A stretch of DNA of 64,000 nucleotides. It comes from Acinetobacter bouvetii DSM 14964 = CIP 107468 (GTDB taxonomy: Bacteria; Pseudomonadota; Gammaproteobacteria; Pseudomonadales; Moraxellaceae). The notes under the pieces are model-generated. The model saw only the letters and a program-made list of their open reading frames with translations, searched no databases and was not told where the DNA came from. The translations under genes were made by a program, and so were the position numbers. Positions 17,425 through 26,112 of this stretch are shown here, piece after piece. Location: NCBI RefSeq assembly GCF_000368865.1, contig NZ_KB849726.1, forward strand, positions 213,716 to 277,715, in the 5' to 3' direction. Position 1 is the first letter of the stretch. The number at the start of each line of letters is the position of its first letter.

Positions 17425-18972
17425 TTACTTTTTCAGTTTTGCCAAGACTTTATTTAAAGGCAATTTATCCGCAGCAAAGCCGTATACTGCGGCAAAAGGC
17501 AGGGCAGTGCGCGCTAAGTATGCCACACGCCACAAGCCGCCATGATTGGCGCCTTTCATCATCAGCTCCAGCGGATGCTGCAATTCCACTTCCGGGTTGG
17601 CTGCGGACTGTGGATTGCGCAGGTCATGAATCCACAAAGCCGCCATAATGGCATTGGTGGTTTCGGGCTTGAAGGCTTCCACATCAAACAGGCTGGCGCC
17701 ATTAAAAGCCGCTTTCAGCAGCGGATTTTTAGTGACTGAATAAGTGGTGGTCGATGGCGCAATATTGATGCTGACGCGCTGGCCATTTTGACGCGCCAAT
17801 GTCGCGCGCCATTGCTGAATGCGTTTTGCCAAGGCATAGTTTGGCCCCTGCTCAACCACAAGACAGTCAGCAATGCCATATTTTTGCCCATTTTCAGACT
17901 GAATCACACTGTGCAGGTTCTGCTTGAAAAAGTGCTGGCGCGAGAGGGCGGAAATGCCCGTGCTGATCAGCTGCTGCGCTTTGGAACGCTGCGTGAATTT
18001 ATCAGCAGACGCATGGATCACTTCTTCAGGCACGGCATATACATCAGTCGGGGTGCACATATACATCAGGCTGGTGTCGGCTTTCTGCGCGCTGACATAC
18101 TGCATGATGGCATCCATCGCCATGGATACGCGCACATGCTTTTCACCGTCTAAATAGGCAATGGCGGCCAAATCCAGCTGATGCTCGTTTTGCACCAGCC
18201 ACTGTGCAATTTCAGGGATCTGCGTCAATAAATTTGCGCCGAGTTTTTCTTTTAAAATGGCTGTCTCGGTATTTTGCGGAATGGCCTCGGCCGAAGGCGC
18301 ATACAGAGTGGCATTGCCTTGCTGTACGGTATCTAAAATTTTGCTCCAGACACGGCTATTGGGCAAATCCAGCGCAACAATATTGGCTTTCCACTTTGAC
18401 AGCCAGGTTAAAGGGCCTGCTTCAGACGCAGCGCCAAATAAGACCATGGTGCGGTCAGATAAATCAAACCATTCAGGATGTGACGCCGCTTCACGTAAAG
18501 CATCCGCATGGCTCGGTTCAATAATGCCGTTATCCTGCCATTTCTGGATCTGCGCCAGCAGCGCTTCGCCTTGCAGTTTTTGACCATGGTAGGGCACATA
18601 CCAATCGGGCGCTGCTTCACTTTCACCTTTGAGTTTAACGGTATATAAAGGCTGGGCTTCCAGCTGCATAACATCTTTCAGCAAATGCTTCTGGCCATTG
18701 CGGAAAAATTCAAAAGTGTGATGCGCTTTATTTAAACCGGCTTCAGCAATTTCAAGCGGCTTTTGGCTGTTTTGAATGCCGTGTTCCACCAGCGCTTTAA
18801 AATATTGCGGATACTGCTTGCGCCAGTTTTTTTCAGCGGCAGCTTTTTGCGAAGCGCTGTGATCTACACTGGCTAAGGCTTCGGCAATAATTTCCCGCCC
18901 TGCTTTAGAGGTGCTGGGTTTTTGCTTTTGAGATGGATTTGGAAATTGAAGACCGTCTAAAGAATTGGACAT
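17425..18972 (-). CDS. Conserved hypothetical protein, 515 aa, Rossmann-like segment
   Basis: A large soluble protein of unknown function, starting at the Met at 18972 (MSNSLDGLQFPNPSQ) after AGGTGAGATATTTTGC; an alternative start at 18999 adds nine residues. A region around residue 200 (TMVLFGAASEAGPLTWLSKWKANIVALDL) resembles the first beta-alpha-beta of a nucleotide-binding Rossmann fold with a G-x2-S-x2-G turn. The middle (about 255-350) is mostly helical, and the C-terminus ends FAADKLPLNKVLAKLKK. No signal peptide. I do not recognise a family with known function; a dehydrogenase-like or lipid-metabolism role would be a guess. Single-gene transcript with an operator-like palindrome upstream. 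Confidence 0.7.
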   Translation of the reverse strand: MSNSLDGLQFPNPSQKQKPSTSKAGREIIAEALASVDHSASQKAAAEKNWRKQYPQYFKALVEHGIQNSQKPLEIAEAGLNKAHHTFEFFRNGQKHLLKDVMQLEAQPLYTVKLKGESEAAPDWYVPYHGQKLQGEALLAQIQKWQDNGIIEPSHADALREAASHPEWFDLSDRTMVLFGAASEAGPLTWLSKWKANIVALDLPNSRVWSKILDTVQQGNATLYAPSAEAIPQNTETAILKEKLGANLLTQIPEIAQWLVQNEHQLDLAAIAYLDGEKHVRVSMAMDAIMQYVSAQKADTSLMYMCTPTDVYAVPEEVIHASADKFTQRSKAQQLISTGISALSRQHFFKQNLHSVIQSENGQKYGIADCLVVEQGPNYALAKRIQQWRATLARQNGQRVSINIAPSTTTYSVTKNPLLKAAFNGASLFDVEAFKPETTNAIMAALWIHDLRNPQSAANPEVELQHPLELMMKGANHGGLWRVAYLARTALPFAAVYGFAADKLPLNKVLAKLKK

Positions 18973-19002
18973 GCAAAATATCTCACCTGATCTAATCATT
19001 AC

Positions 19003-19016
19003 TATACAGATGTATA
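19003..19016. promoter_or_regulatory. 14-bp palindrome TATACAGATGTATA upstream of the 515-aa gene
   Basis: TATACA-GA-TGTATA is a perfect inverted repeat 31 bases upstream of the start codon. It overlaps possible -10 sequences (TATACA, TATACT on the minus strand). It could be an operator for a small dimeric repressor; no cognate regulator is adjacent. Confidence 0.35.
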
Positions 19017-19114
19017 CATTATCTATGCCAAATTAAATTCCTAGGTGGCATAAGGTTCCAAAATTTGATGATTTATCGTGAAAGATGCAGAACTTTAGTG
19101 GTATGCAATACTTT

Positions 19115-19139
19115 AAAAGCCTTCAGCTTGAAGGCTTTT
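19115..19139 (-). terminator. Terminator of the small lipoprotein gene
   Basis: AAAAGCCTTC - AGCTT - GAAGGCTTTT, a perfect 10-bp stem with T/A tracts on both sides, 18 bases beyond the lipoprotein stop codon. Confidence 0.8.
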
Positions 19140-19157
19140 TTTGCAGTTGAGCTGTAT

Positions 19158-19325
19158 TCAGCAGTGTCCTTTTTTAGCTTGGCCGGGCGGACAGAAATCG
19201 CTATGGCCATGCGGGTGAGAGCCGCGGTCTGGATCGACAATAATACTGCCTTCCCGCGTATGAACTGCGCAGGCTGATAATAGGCTGCACAGAATCATGC
19301 TGAACATTAAAGCTTTTTTTTTCAT
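19158..19325 (-). CDS. Small lipoprotein, 55 aa
   Basis: A short gene. Its translation begins MKKKALMFSMILCSLLSACA, a classic lipoprotein signal with lipobox LSAC and Cys19 as the lipidated residue. The mature part is only 37 residues, with a His-rich GSHPHGHSD stretch (possible metal-binding) and ends FCPPGQAKKGHC, with two cysteines that could pair. AAGGAAATTTCAT precedes the ATG, and a terminator follows. Proteins ending in FCPPGQAKKG are familiar as small uncharacterised Acinetobacter lipoproteins. Function unknown. Confidence 0.75.
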   Translation of the reverse strand: MKKKALMFSMILCSLLSACAVHTREGSIIVDPDRGSHPHGHSDFCPPGQAKKGHC

Positions 19326-19541
19326 ATGAAATTTCCTTTTTTATTCTGGTCACTTTTTATGATAAGCAGATTTCGGTGAAGATCCAGATGAAATTTGCAG
19401 CGGAATGTCTGAATGGCCAGCAATTTGTTTAAAACTACACCTGCTTACAATTATCTGACATATTTAATAGAAAGTAATTGAAATGTGACTTGAGTCACAT
19501 TTATGATTTAAGCAGAAAAACAAGAAGAGCAGGGTGGCTTT

Positions 19542-19835
19542 ATGAATAAATCTAATCAAGTCTATGTCTTTAATGGGCAAAAATCAGGTTTGGCATCGGC
19601 TGTGTTTTCCAGTTACCGTCAGGCTGAATTTTGGATAAAAAGAAATTATTTGAGCGGTATTTTAATTGAGTATCCATTGAATGAAAGCTGCTATGACTGG
19701 GCAAAAGCTCAAGGCCATTTTAAAGAACGCTCCGCCATAGACCGTGCGCCCATTTTCATCGCTAAGTTTGTGTCCGCCTATCAGCGGAACTGGCATTTTG
19801 CGAATGGCCAGCTTGTTGAAAATATTGATGGATAA
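19542..19835 (+). CDS. DUF7710-like small protein, 97 aa
   Basis: A soluble 97-residue protein with the pattern QVYVFNGQKSGLASAVFSS, then AEFWIKRNYLSGILIEYPL and SCYDWAKAQGHFK. These match, from memory, the DUF7710 family of small proteins often found in accessory or polymorphic-toxin contexts. AAGAGCAGGGTGG lies upstream of the ATG. It is followed by a strong bidirectional terminator. Function unknown; an immunity-type role is only a possibility. Confidence 0.6.
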   Translation: MNKSNQVYVFNGQKSGLASAVFSSYRQAEFWIKRNYLSGILIEYPLNESCYDWAKAQGHFKERSAIDRAPIFIAKFVSAYQRNWHFANGQLVENIDG

Positions 19836-19882
19836 TCAGATGTATTGAAACTGATCAGAACCGTGATTTTCAAAATAAAAAA

Positions 19883-19912
19883 GAATTCCGCATACCGCGG
19901 AATTCCTTTTTT
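19883..19912. terminator. Bidirectional terminator
   Basis: GAATTCCGC - ATACC - GCGGAATTC with A tract before and T tract after, between converging genes. Confidence 0.85.
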
Positions 19913-19941
19913 ATGGCTGATATTGAGTATTTGAATGCTGT

Positions 19942-20559
19942 CTAAAAAGGGATCTGCATTAATTTATTCAGGAAATGCGTCAGCAGGCGAGGCTCAATAA
20001 TAATGGTCATAATCACGCCATAAGCCGCGCCCCATAAATGCGCGCTGTGGTTGATATTGGAATTGCCGCGCTTGCCGGACCAAACGCTGTAAGCCACATA
20101 CAGCACTGCAAAAATAATTGCGGGTACAGGGATGAAAAATACGAAAATCAGTTTCCACGGTTCAAAGAGAATATAGGCAAATAATACTGCAGAAACTGCG
20201 CCAGACGCGCCCAAGCTTGCCCAGCGCGCATCATTTTTATGCTGCAGATAGCTTGGAATAATCGCGGCGATCAGCCCGCCCAGATAAAACAGCACAAAGC
20301 CTAAATCAAAAAAATACTGGCGGTAAAAGGATTCGATAATGCTGCCGAAAAAGAACAGCGTAATCATATTGAACAGCAGATGCGCGCCGTCCGCATGCAC
20401 AAAGCCGTGCGTGATAAAGCGGTCGTATTGCCCGCGTTGCATGGCTGGCGGCCAAAAAATCAGCCGGTTCATGAGGTTCTGATTTTGGAATGCCATAAAA
20501 GAAACAATGACCGTAATAATAATTATAGTGACGGTATGGTTTAAATGTAAATCCAGCAT
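19942..20559 (-). CDS. Rhomboid family intramembrane serine protease (205 aa)
   Basis: Cleaves transmembrane segments of substrate proteins inside the inner membrane. The catalytic dyad is visible: Ser119 in LGASGAVS and His174 in NHSAHLWGAAYG, with Asn64 in HLLFNM as the oxyanion residue. Six membrane segments fit a compact GlpG-like core without an N-terminal domain. It is transcribed alone towards the terminator at 19883-19912. A second, longer rhomboid is encoded at 30732-31547. Substrate unknown. Confidence 0.88.
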   Translation of the reverse strand: MLDLHLNHTVTIIIITVIVSFMAFQNQNLMNRLIFWPPAMQRGQYDRFITHGFVHADGAHLLFNMITLFFFGSIIESFYRQYFFDLGFVLFYLGGLIAAIIPSYLQHKNDARWASLGASGAVSAVLFAYILFEPWKLIFVFFIPVPAIIFAVLYVAYSVWSGKRGNSNINHSAHLWGAAYGVIMTIIIEPRLLTHFLNKLMQIPF

Positions 20560-20717
20560 AAATTGGCGGTCTATTGATCAATATTTGCTGATCATAATGC
20601 CACTAAATGCCCGATAAGCGTTAGCTTTCAATATAATTCCGACAATTTTGGTTGATTTTTTCGTAATAAACCGCATCTTAAGCTAAAATAGCCGCTTCAG
20701 CTTGAGGAAATATTGTC

Positions 20718-21356
20718 ATGTCGACTGAGAACAACAGCACAGCAGTTGCTGAAGAAATTCCAAACCTATTGATCACGCCAACTGCTCAAGAGTATTTGAA
20801 GGATCTTTTGGATAAACAAAACACGCCGGGTATTGGTGTGCGTGTATTTGTGGAAAATCCGGGTACGCCTCGTGCTGAATGTTGCATGGCTTACAGTGCG
20901 CCTGAAGAAGTTGTGCCGACAGATTATAAACAGGATTATCCTGATTTCCCTGCCTTTGTCGATGCGCCATCCATTCCTTATTTACTGGATGCCGTGATTG
21001 ATTACAACAAAGACCGTTTTGGCGGGCAATTAACTTTCCGTGCGCCAAACTCTAAAGTGCCGCGTGTCGGCCCTGATGCATCAGTAGAAGAGCGCATTAC
21101 TTATGTGCTTCAGTCTGAAATTAACCCGGGCCTTGCAGGGCATGGCGGCAACTGCGCATTGGTTGAAGTGGTTGAAGATGCCGAGCACGGATTAACCGCT
21201 GTGCTTAAATTCGGCGGCGGCTGCCAAGGCTGTTCATCCATTGACCTGACTTTAAAGCAAGGTGTAGAGACTACGCTGAAGCAGCATGTACCTGAACTTG
21301 CGCGTGTTGTGGATCAAACGGATCACAGCAATACGGAAGGCGCTTATTTTAAATAA
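20718..21356 (+). CDS. nfuA: Fe-S biogenesis protein NfuA
   Basis: A scaffold/carrier that delivers 4Fe-4S clusters to apoproteins. The N-terminal 100 residues form the A-type-carrier-like domain (degenerate: cysteines largely lost). The C-terminal half is the Nfu domain with the cluster-binding C-x2-C in FGGGCQGCSSIDLTLKQGVE near residues 169-172. At 212 residues it is slightly longer than the E. coli protein because of an N-terminal extension (MSTENNSTAVAEEIP). GAGGAAATATTGTC precedes the ATG. Single-gene unit with its own terminator. Confidence 0.93.
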   Translation: MSTENNSTAVAEEIPNLLITPTAQEYLKDLLDKQNTPGIGVRVFVENPGTPRAECCMAYSAPEEVVPTDYKQDYPDFPAFVDAPSIPYLLDAVIDYNKDRFGGQLTFRAPNSKVPRVGPDASVEERITYVLQSEINPGLAGHGGNCALVEVVEDAEHGLTAVLKFGGGCQGCSSIDLTLKQGVETTLKQHVPELARVVDQTDHSNTEGAYFK

Positions 21357-21371
21357 GCCATTTGAATAAAT

Positions 21372-21401
21372 AAAAATAGCCTCAAGTTTGAGGCTATTTT
21401 T
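21372..21401 (+). terminator. nfuA terminator
   Basis: AAAAATAGCCTC - AAGTTT - GAGGCTATTTTTT, 12-bp stem with T tract. Confidence 0.88.
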
Positions 21402-21424
21402 TTACACAAAATTAATATTAGAAA

Positions 21425-21439
21425 TGATAATAATTATCA
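21425..21439. promoter_or_regulatory. Fur box upstream of TonB-dependent receptor
   Basis: TGATAATAATTATCA is a perfect 7-1-7 inverted repeat, the minimal Fur-binding palindrome; over the 19-base GATAATGATAATCATTATC consensus the match is 15 of 19. It ends 85 bases before the receptor start at 21525, so iron repression is predicted. Confidence 0.85.
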
Positions 21440-21524
21440 ATATTAATTGCATTATGTTTCTATTTTGTTAATATTGCCCGCAAATTTACTTTATTTCTCC
21501 ATTATTTTTTGTGGGTATACGTAT

Positions 21525-23573
21525 ATGAATAAGCCGTTTTTACAATCCGCTTTGGCTTTTGCCGTGATGTCAGCAATGAGTGCAGCCGTTCATGCAGAAG
21601 AGCAAATGGTGCAGGACGATGTGACAAAATTAGAAACCATTGTAGTGACAACTGCGGGCGGCTTTGAACAGAATATTGCAGATGCGCCTGCTTCAATTTC
21701 GGTTATTACTGGTGAAGAATTACAAAAAAAATCATATACCGATGTAATTGATGCAGTGAAAAACATGCCGGGCGTATCAGTGCAAGGCGGCGGGAATAAT
21801 AAAGAAATCACGATTCGCGGCATGGGGGCAAGTTATACCAAGTATCTGGTCAATGGGCGTCCTGTCAGTGCGGGCAGAACAGTGAATGGCAATGGCACAG
21901 ACGGCGGTAAAATTGGTGCCTATTTACCGCCAATTGACATGATTGAGCGCATAGAAGTGGTCCGTGGCCCAATGTCATCCCTGTATGGTTCGGATGCCAT
22001 GGGCGGTGTGATTAACATCATTACGAAGAAAGCCTCATCCAGCAATTGGCATGGCAGCATTTCTCCTGAATATACAAAATCGAATAATGACTATGCCAAT
22101 GACAGTTATGGTGTTGGTTTTTATGCTGCAGGCCCGCTGATTAAAGACAAATTATCTTTAAGCTTAGACGGTAATTTTCAGGGCAATGACGAAAGTGACT
22201 ATGTTGGCGGGGAGGGGCAAAAATCGGGTTCAAGCGAATCTGAAAAGAAAATCAGAAAGTTAGGCACGGAATTGGTGTGGAATGTGAATGAGCACCATGA
22301 TATTGGTTTGCGTTATGACTTTACAAACCAGCAGTACACAACAACCTTAGGCAAAAGCGTGGGTATTGCAAGCCAAGCGTCAACCAATGAAAATGAAAAA
22401 GAGCTGTATACCTTAACGCATAAAGCAAATTACGATCATTTTACGGTTGATTCATACTATCAGGATGAAACAACCAAGAAAGTGTATAGCGGCGCGGTCA
22501 GTGATCAAAAGCAGGAAGAGTTGAAAGTATTCAATACGCAAGGGACATTCTTCTTGGGCGATCATACTTTAACGTTGGGCGGTCAATATCAAACAGAAAA
22601 AATTACCGATACGACGAATGGTTTGGCCAGCGTAACGGGCCTGACCACACTGGACCGCTGGCTATTTGCTTTATATGCAGAAAATGAATGGAACATCACG
22701 GATGATTTTGCTTTAACGCTGGGCGCCCGATTCAATAAAGATGAGTACTTTGGCGGAGAAGTTACTCCGCGAATTTACGGTGTGTATCACTTAACCGACG
22801 TTTTAACTTTAAAAGGCGGTGTGAGTACAGGCTATAAGCAGCCGGCCATTAGCCAAATTTCTGAAGGTTTTGGCAGCCGCACAGGCAAAGGCAGCGGGGT
22901 GATTATCGGCAATCCTGATTTGTCTCCAGAAAAAAGCACCAGCTATGAGTTAGGCTTTAATTTTTCAGATCCTGAACTGGGCTTAACCAGCAGTCTGATG
23001 GTCTTTAAATCAGATTTTAAAGACAAAATTGTAGAAAACCGCTTGTGTGAAACCCCTGGGACAACCAATAGTTCTCCTGTTCAGGACTGGAAATGTTCAG
23101 CAAATGGCAACCCATACCGATTTGTCAGCCAAATGATGAACGTTTCTGATGCCGAAATGAAAGGTGTTGAATTCGCATTAGACTATGACTTGCTTTATAA
23201 CTTACGCGCGAGCACCAGCTATACCTATACAAAATCTGAGCAGAAAAGCGGTGAGTTTAAGGGGCAAGCTTTAAATAAAATGCCAAAGCATATGCTGAAC
23301 ATGGGGCTGGATTATGATGTTTCAGATACATGGAATACGTGGATGGACTATAATTATCGCGGTAAAACCAGCGATTATTTAAGCCGTACTTCGATGGGCA
23401 GCGGCACGCCGGCCTATGGCACTTTTGATGCAGGCGCTGTTTTTAAAGCCAGTGAAAAACTCAGTCTGACGGCGGGTGTTTATAATATTGCCAATAAAGA
23501 AATCACCAATAGCGAATACGATATTGTGCTTGATGGCCGAAGATATACTGTAGGCATGAACATCAAATTCTAA
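21525..23573 (+). CDS. TonB-dependent siderophore receptor, FepA/CirA-like
   Basis: An outer-membrane active transporter for ferric siderophore. From the Met at 21525 the protein has 682 residues with a signal peptide ending SAAVHA. A TonB-box-like KLETIVVTTAGG follows, then the plug domain (IADAPASISVITGEEL ... MIERIEVVRGPMSSLYGSDAMGGVINIIT), and the 22-strand barrel ending YDIVLDGRRYTVGMNIKF with terminal Phe. The reading frame opens at 21447, but the earlier codons overlap the Fur box region and lack a signal peptide. No siderophore synthesis or TonB genes are adjacent. Ligand is unknown; catecholate-type is suggested by resemblance to FepA/CirA plugs. Confidence 0.88.
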   Translation: MNKPFLQSALAFAVMSAMSAAVHAEEQMVQDDVTKLETIVVTTAGGFEQNIADAPASISVITGEELQKKSYTDVIDAVKNMPGVSVQGGGNNKEITIRGMGASYTKYLVNGRPVSAGRTVNGNGTDGGKIGAYLPPIDMIERIEVVRGPMSSLYGSDAMGGVINIITKKASSSNWHGSISPEYTKSNNDYANDSYGVGFYAAGPLIKDKLSLSLDGNFQGNDESDYVGGEGQKSGSSESEKKIRKLGTELVWNVNEHHDIGLRYDFTNQQYTTTLGKSVGIASQASTNENEKELYTLTHKANYDHFTVDSYYQDETTKKVYSGAVSDQKQEELKVFNTQGTFFLGDHTLTLGGQYQTEKITDTTNGLASVTGLTTLDRWLFALYAENEWNITDDFALTLGARFNKDEYFGGEVTPRIYGVYHLTDVLTLKGGVSTGYKQPAISQISEGFGSRTGKGSGVIIGNPDLSPEKSTSYELGFNFSDPELGLTSSLMVFKSDFKDKIVENRLCETPGTTNSSPVQDWKCSANGNPYRFVSQMMNVSDAEMKGVEFALDYDLLYNLRASTSYTYTKSEQKSGEFKGQALNKMPKHMLNMGLDYDVSDTWNTWMDYNYRGKTSDYLSRTSMGSGTPAYGTFDAGAVFKASEKLSLTAGVYNIANKEITNSEYDIVLDGRRYTVGMNIKF

Positions 23574-23584
23574 TCCGCACATAA

Positions 23585-23611
23585 AAAAAAGCCGCGTTAA
23601 GCGGCTTTTTT
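23585..23611. terminator. Bidirectional terminator
   Basis: AAAAAAGCCGC - GTTAA - GCGGCTTTTTT between the receptor gene and the converging hypothetical gene. Confidence 0.85.
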
Positions 23612-23621
23612 AACATTGAAT

Positions 23622-24623
23622 TTAAGGCTTTAAAATCGCTTGCGCTTCTTCAGAATAATAAAACTGAGCTAAATAGACGCGGGCGCGCTCACGCAAATAT
23701 TCTGAACGGATCATCTGCTGAATGACAGGGTTGAGTAAGCCTTGCAGCTCTGTCTCCATCAGCGCCTCATCAATGTTTAAATCCCGCAGCAATAAATCAA
23801 AAGGACGCTCTGCATTTCGGATATACCATGCATAGACGCCGTCATGCACTTGCTGCTTTAGATATCCGCTTTGACGGATAAAGTCCAAAATCTCTGCACC
23901 CATGCCAACCGTTTGCGGTAAATCTGGCACTTCAATATAGTTTTTCAGCACAGACACCGGCATGGCTTTAATTTTATGCCACAAATTGGCCTGAAAATGG
24001 TACAGCTTATGATCGTCAAAGTGCTGATTGAGGACAGTTTCACTCATTTGGCTGAGTTTAAGAATATTCTTCTGCAGGTATTTGCCGACAGCATCATCTA
24101 AATTGGTATCGGTGACATTTTCTAAAACAGACTTGCCCATTTTCATAAAACGCGACACGCCCGGGACGTTTTTTGCGATAACCGAATTGTCCAAATAGTC
24201 CTGAATGGAGTGCTGAATCAGCTGGCTGATCATGGCGGAAAAAGCTGGGCTGTTGACCACGGTCTTAATCAGGCGCTGGCGGTGGCCGCTTTTGCTGGCC
24301 ACATATTGCGCAATTTTATCAATGGTCAGTACCGGAATAACATCCGCAATCTGCGTGGTTTCATTGATCGGGTGAATCAGCGCGAATTTAATGTGTTCTG
24401 CAATTTGTTCTATCAGAAAACCGCTGGCAGGCGTGTCTAAAATTTGCTTTTCAATCAGGCTGTGGATTTGTTCAAAAGACCACAGCTGCTGCAAGGGCTG
24501 CTTTCTGAACCAGTGATAAAAATTTAAAAACTCAGATTGGACAGTGCCAGATTCAGCAAAGGTCTGGTCTAAAAAATTAAGATGAGCTTCGATCAAGCGC
24601 TCAATCATTGGATGCTTCTGCAT
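23622..24623 (-). CDS. Conserved hypothetical protein, 333 aa, helical
   Basis: A soluble protein predicted to be nearly all alpha-helical, with no signal peptide, metal site or recognised domain. It contains many Gln, His, Leu and Ile and ends YYSEEAQAILKP. The start may be at 24623 or at the Met five codons later. The upstream lipase-like gene ends 39 bases before it on the same strand, so the two are probably one transcript. That pairing recalls lipase plus dedicated helical foldase (LifO/Lif) arrangements, but there is no membrane anchor here, so I do not assign a foldase role. Confidence 0.65.
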   Translation of the reverse strand: MQKHPMIERLIEAHLNFLDQTFAESGTVQSEFLNFYHWFRKQPLQQLWSFEQIHSLIEKQILDTPASGFLIEQIAEHIKFALIHPINETTQIADVIPVLTIDKIAQYVASKSGHRQRLIKTVVNSPAFSAMISQLIQHSIQDYLDNSVIAKNVPGVSRFMKMGKSVLENVTDTNLDDAVGKYLQKNILKLSQMSETVLNQHFDDHKLYHFQANLWHKIKAMPVSVLKNYIEVPDLPQTVGMGAEILDFIRQSGYLKQQVHDGVYAWYIRNAERPFDLLLRDLNIDEALMETELQGLLNPVIQQMIRSEYLRERARVYLAQFYYSEEAQAILKP

Positions 24624-24662
24624 GCTGTCCCTGAATCCCCAGTCTATTTAAAACCGGGTGAA

Positions 24663-25697
24663 TTAGTTTAAAGGAATAAGTTTATCCATCAGTGGATTTT
24701 TAAACTTCTGGCTTTTTGCAAGGAATGGCAAGTAATGGTCTGCAACGGCCTGCTCCGCTTCAATAATGGGTACATGGCCCACATTGTTAAGGATGACAGG
24801 TGCTTCAGCGCGTTTCAATAATGTTTTTAATTCATTTGCCGCTTCAACATTAATAATTTTATCCTGCCTGCCCCATAGAATCAGCGTTGGCGCTTCAACT
24901 GACTTGGTTAAGCGGGCAAAGCTGTCAGGGGTATAAATCCGGTTTAAAGTGACCACCTGATCAATCATTTTCTGAGTCTGCTCCGCTTGGGCAATCAGTT
25001 GCTGTTCTTGCGCTTGCTTGAGCTTAAAAGGCACAGCAGGCGGGTTTTGCATCAGCTGATGCATCACGCCGTCAAAATCGCCCGGCTTGGATACAATCAG
25101 CTGCTTTAAGGAGGATGGATTCTGCGTATAAGGCGTCAGCGCATGCTTATAAATGCCGGCGCTGTTCAGCAGAAATAAGCTTTGCGTATCAAATGGATAC
25201 TGCGCAGCATAAACCGTCGCAATCGAACCGCCCAGTGAATGGCCGGCAACATTCAGCCGATCTTCTATATCAATTTTTTCAACAAACTGGCGCAGCTGCT
25301 CAGTGACGTTTGGAATGGAGATGTCAAAATTTTCAGGAACTTTCGTGTCGCCATTGGTGGGCAAATCGGGAATGATCACATGATAATAGGGCGTCAGATA
25401 GTGCGCGACGCGACTCCAGTTGTCTCGGTTTCCAGCCAGCCCATGAATCAGCAAAATGGACGGATTGGCGCGGGAGCCGCCTTCATTGTAGCTCCATGTA
25501 ATATTGCCGATTTGCACTGTTTTAGAGCTGAGGCCGGCGGCTTTGCGTTCCTGCACTAAATAGTTTTGCAAAATTGCGGGCTGAGCGGCTGCCGCTGGGT
25601 GATTGCCGGCGGCAAAGCTGGGCTGAGAAAATATGAACAGGCCGCAAAGGCTTGCACATTTCAATACCCGGCCGAAAGTCGAATGTAGTCCCTTCAT
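24663..25697 (-). CDS. Secreted alpha/beta-hydrolase (lipase/esterase)
   Basis: A 344-residue protein with a signal peptide (cleavage probable after QPSFA, near residue 29) and an alpha/beta-hydrolase core. LLIHGLAGNRDNW provides the oxyanion region, GHSLGG is the nucleophile elbow with the catalytic Ser, LILWGRQDKII supplies the Asp, and NNVGHVPIIE the His. The family hydrolyses esters or lipids in the periplasm or outside the cell. Substrate unknown. It is followed by a helical hypothetical gene on the same strand. The 415-base upstream gap separates it from the divergent carbonic anhydrase gene. Confidence 0.85.
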   Translation of the reverse strand: MKGLHSTFGRVLKCASLCGLFIFSQPSFAAGNHPAAAAQPAILQNYLVQERKAAGLSSKTVQIGNITWSYNEGGSRANPSILLIHGLAGNRDNWSRVAHYLTPYYHVIIPDLPTNGDTKVPENFDISIPNVTEQLRQFVEKIDIEDRLNVAGHSLGGSIATVYAAQYPFDTQSLFLLNSAGIYKHALTPYTQNPSSLKQLIVSKPGDFDGVMHQLMQNPPAVPFKLKQAQEQQLIAQAEQTQKMIDQVVTLNRIYTPDSFARLTKSVEAPTLILWGRQDKIINVEAANELKTLLKRAEAPVILNNVGHVPIIEAEQAVADHYLPFLAKSQKFKNPLMDKLIPLN

Positions 25698-25881
25698 TGA
25701 CTGATGTTACCCCTAAAAAACAGCAGGAATTTGTTCTTTCATTTATTTAAAAATTAACTGAATGAGCACATTCGCTTAATTGAATTATTTATGAAGATGA
25801 TTGTAGTTTAAATGTTGTGATTGTCACGCGCAGCTTTTTGACGGAGTTAATTGAGCTTGAATAAAATGTGAACTGTGTCTT

Positions 25882-25930
25882 GAAAATGACCGAAAAAAAT
25901 TAGATCAAAATATTTCGGATTGGCATTTTC
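25882..25930. other. Two-part inverted repeat in the lipase-carbonic anhydrase gap
   Basis: The 415-base gap 25698-26112 holds no gene that I can support. Within it GAAAATG (25882-25888) and CCGAAA (25890-25895) pair with TTTCGG (25913-25918) and CATTTTC (25924-25930). This forms an interrupted hairpin or a large operator between the two divergent genes. The rest of the gap is AT-rich promoter-type DNA. Confidence 0.4.
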
Positions 25931-26112
25931 TTCCTATTTATTCCAAAAATATTCTGCGACGGGCAGCTGAATGCAGAAAAAGCATAGCGCGGCTGCAAAA
26001 TTGATCCTGTGAAAACATGCATGAAGAAAAGCCGATTCTCAGCTGTTTTTGCAAGTGACATTCACCAGACAGGGGATTAAAATAATCCAACTTAAAATCA
26101 GGGTGGAAGACC

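Noticed and set aside
19065..19277. 70-residue plus-strand frame
   Set aside because: It runs through the terminator and is antisense to the small lipoprotein gene, which has a signal peptide, ribosome site and terminator.
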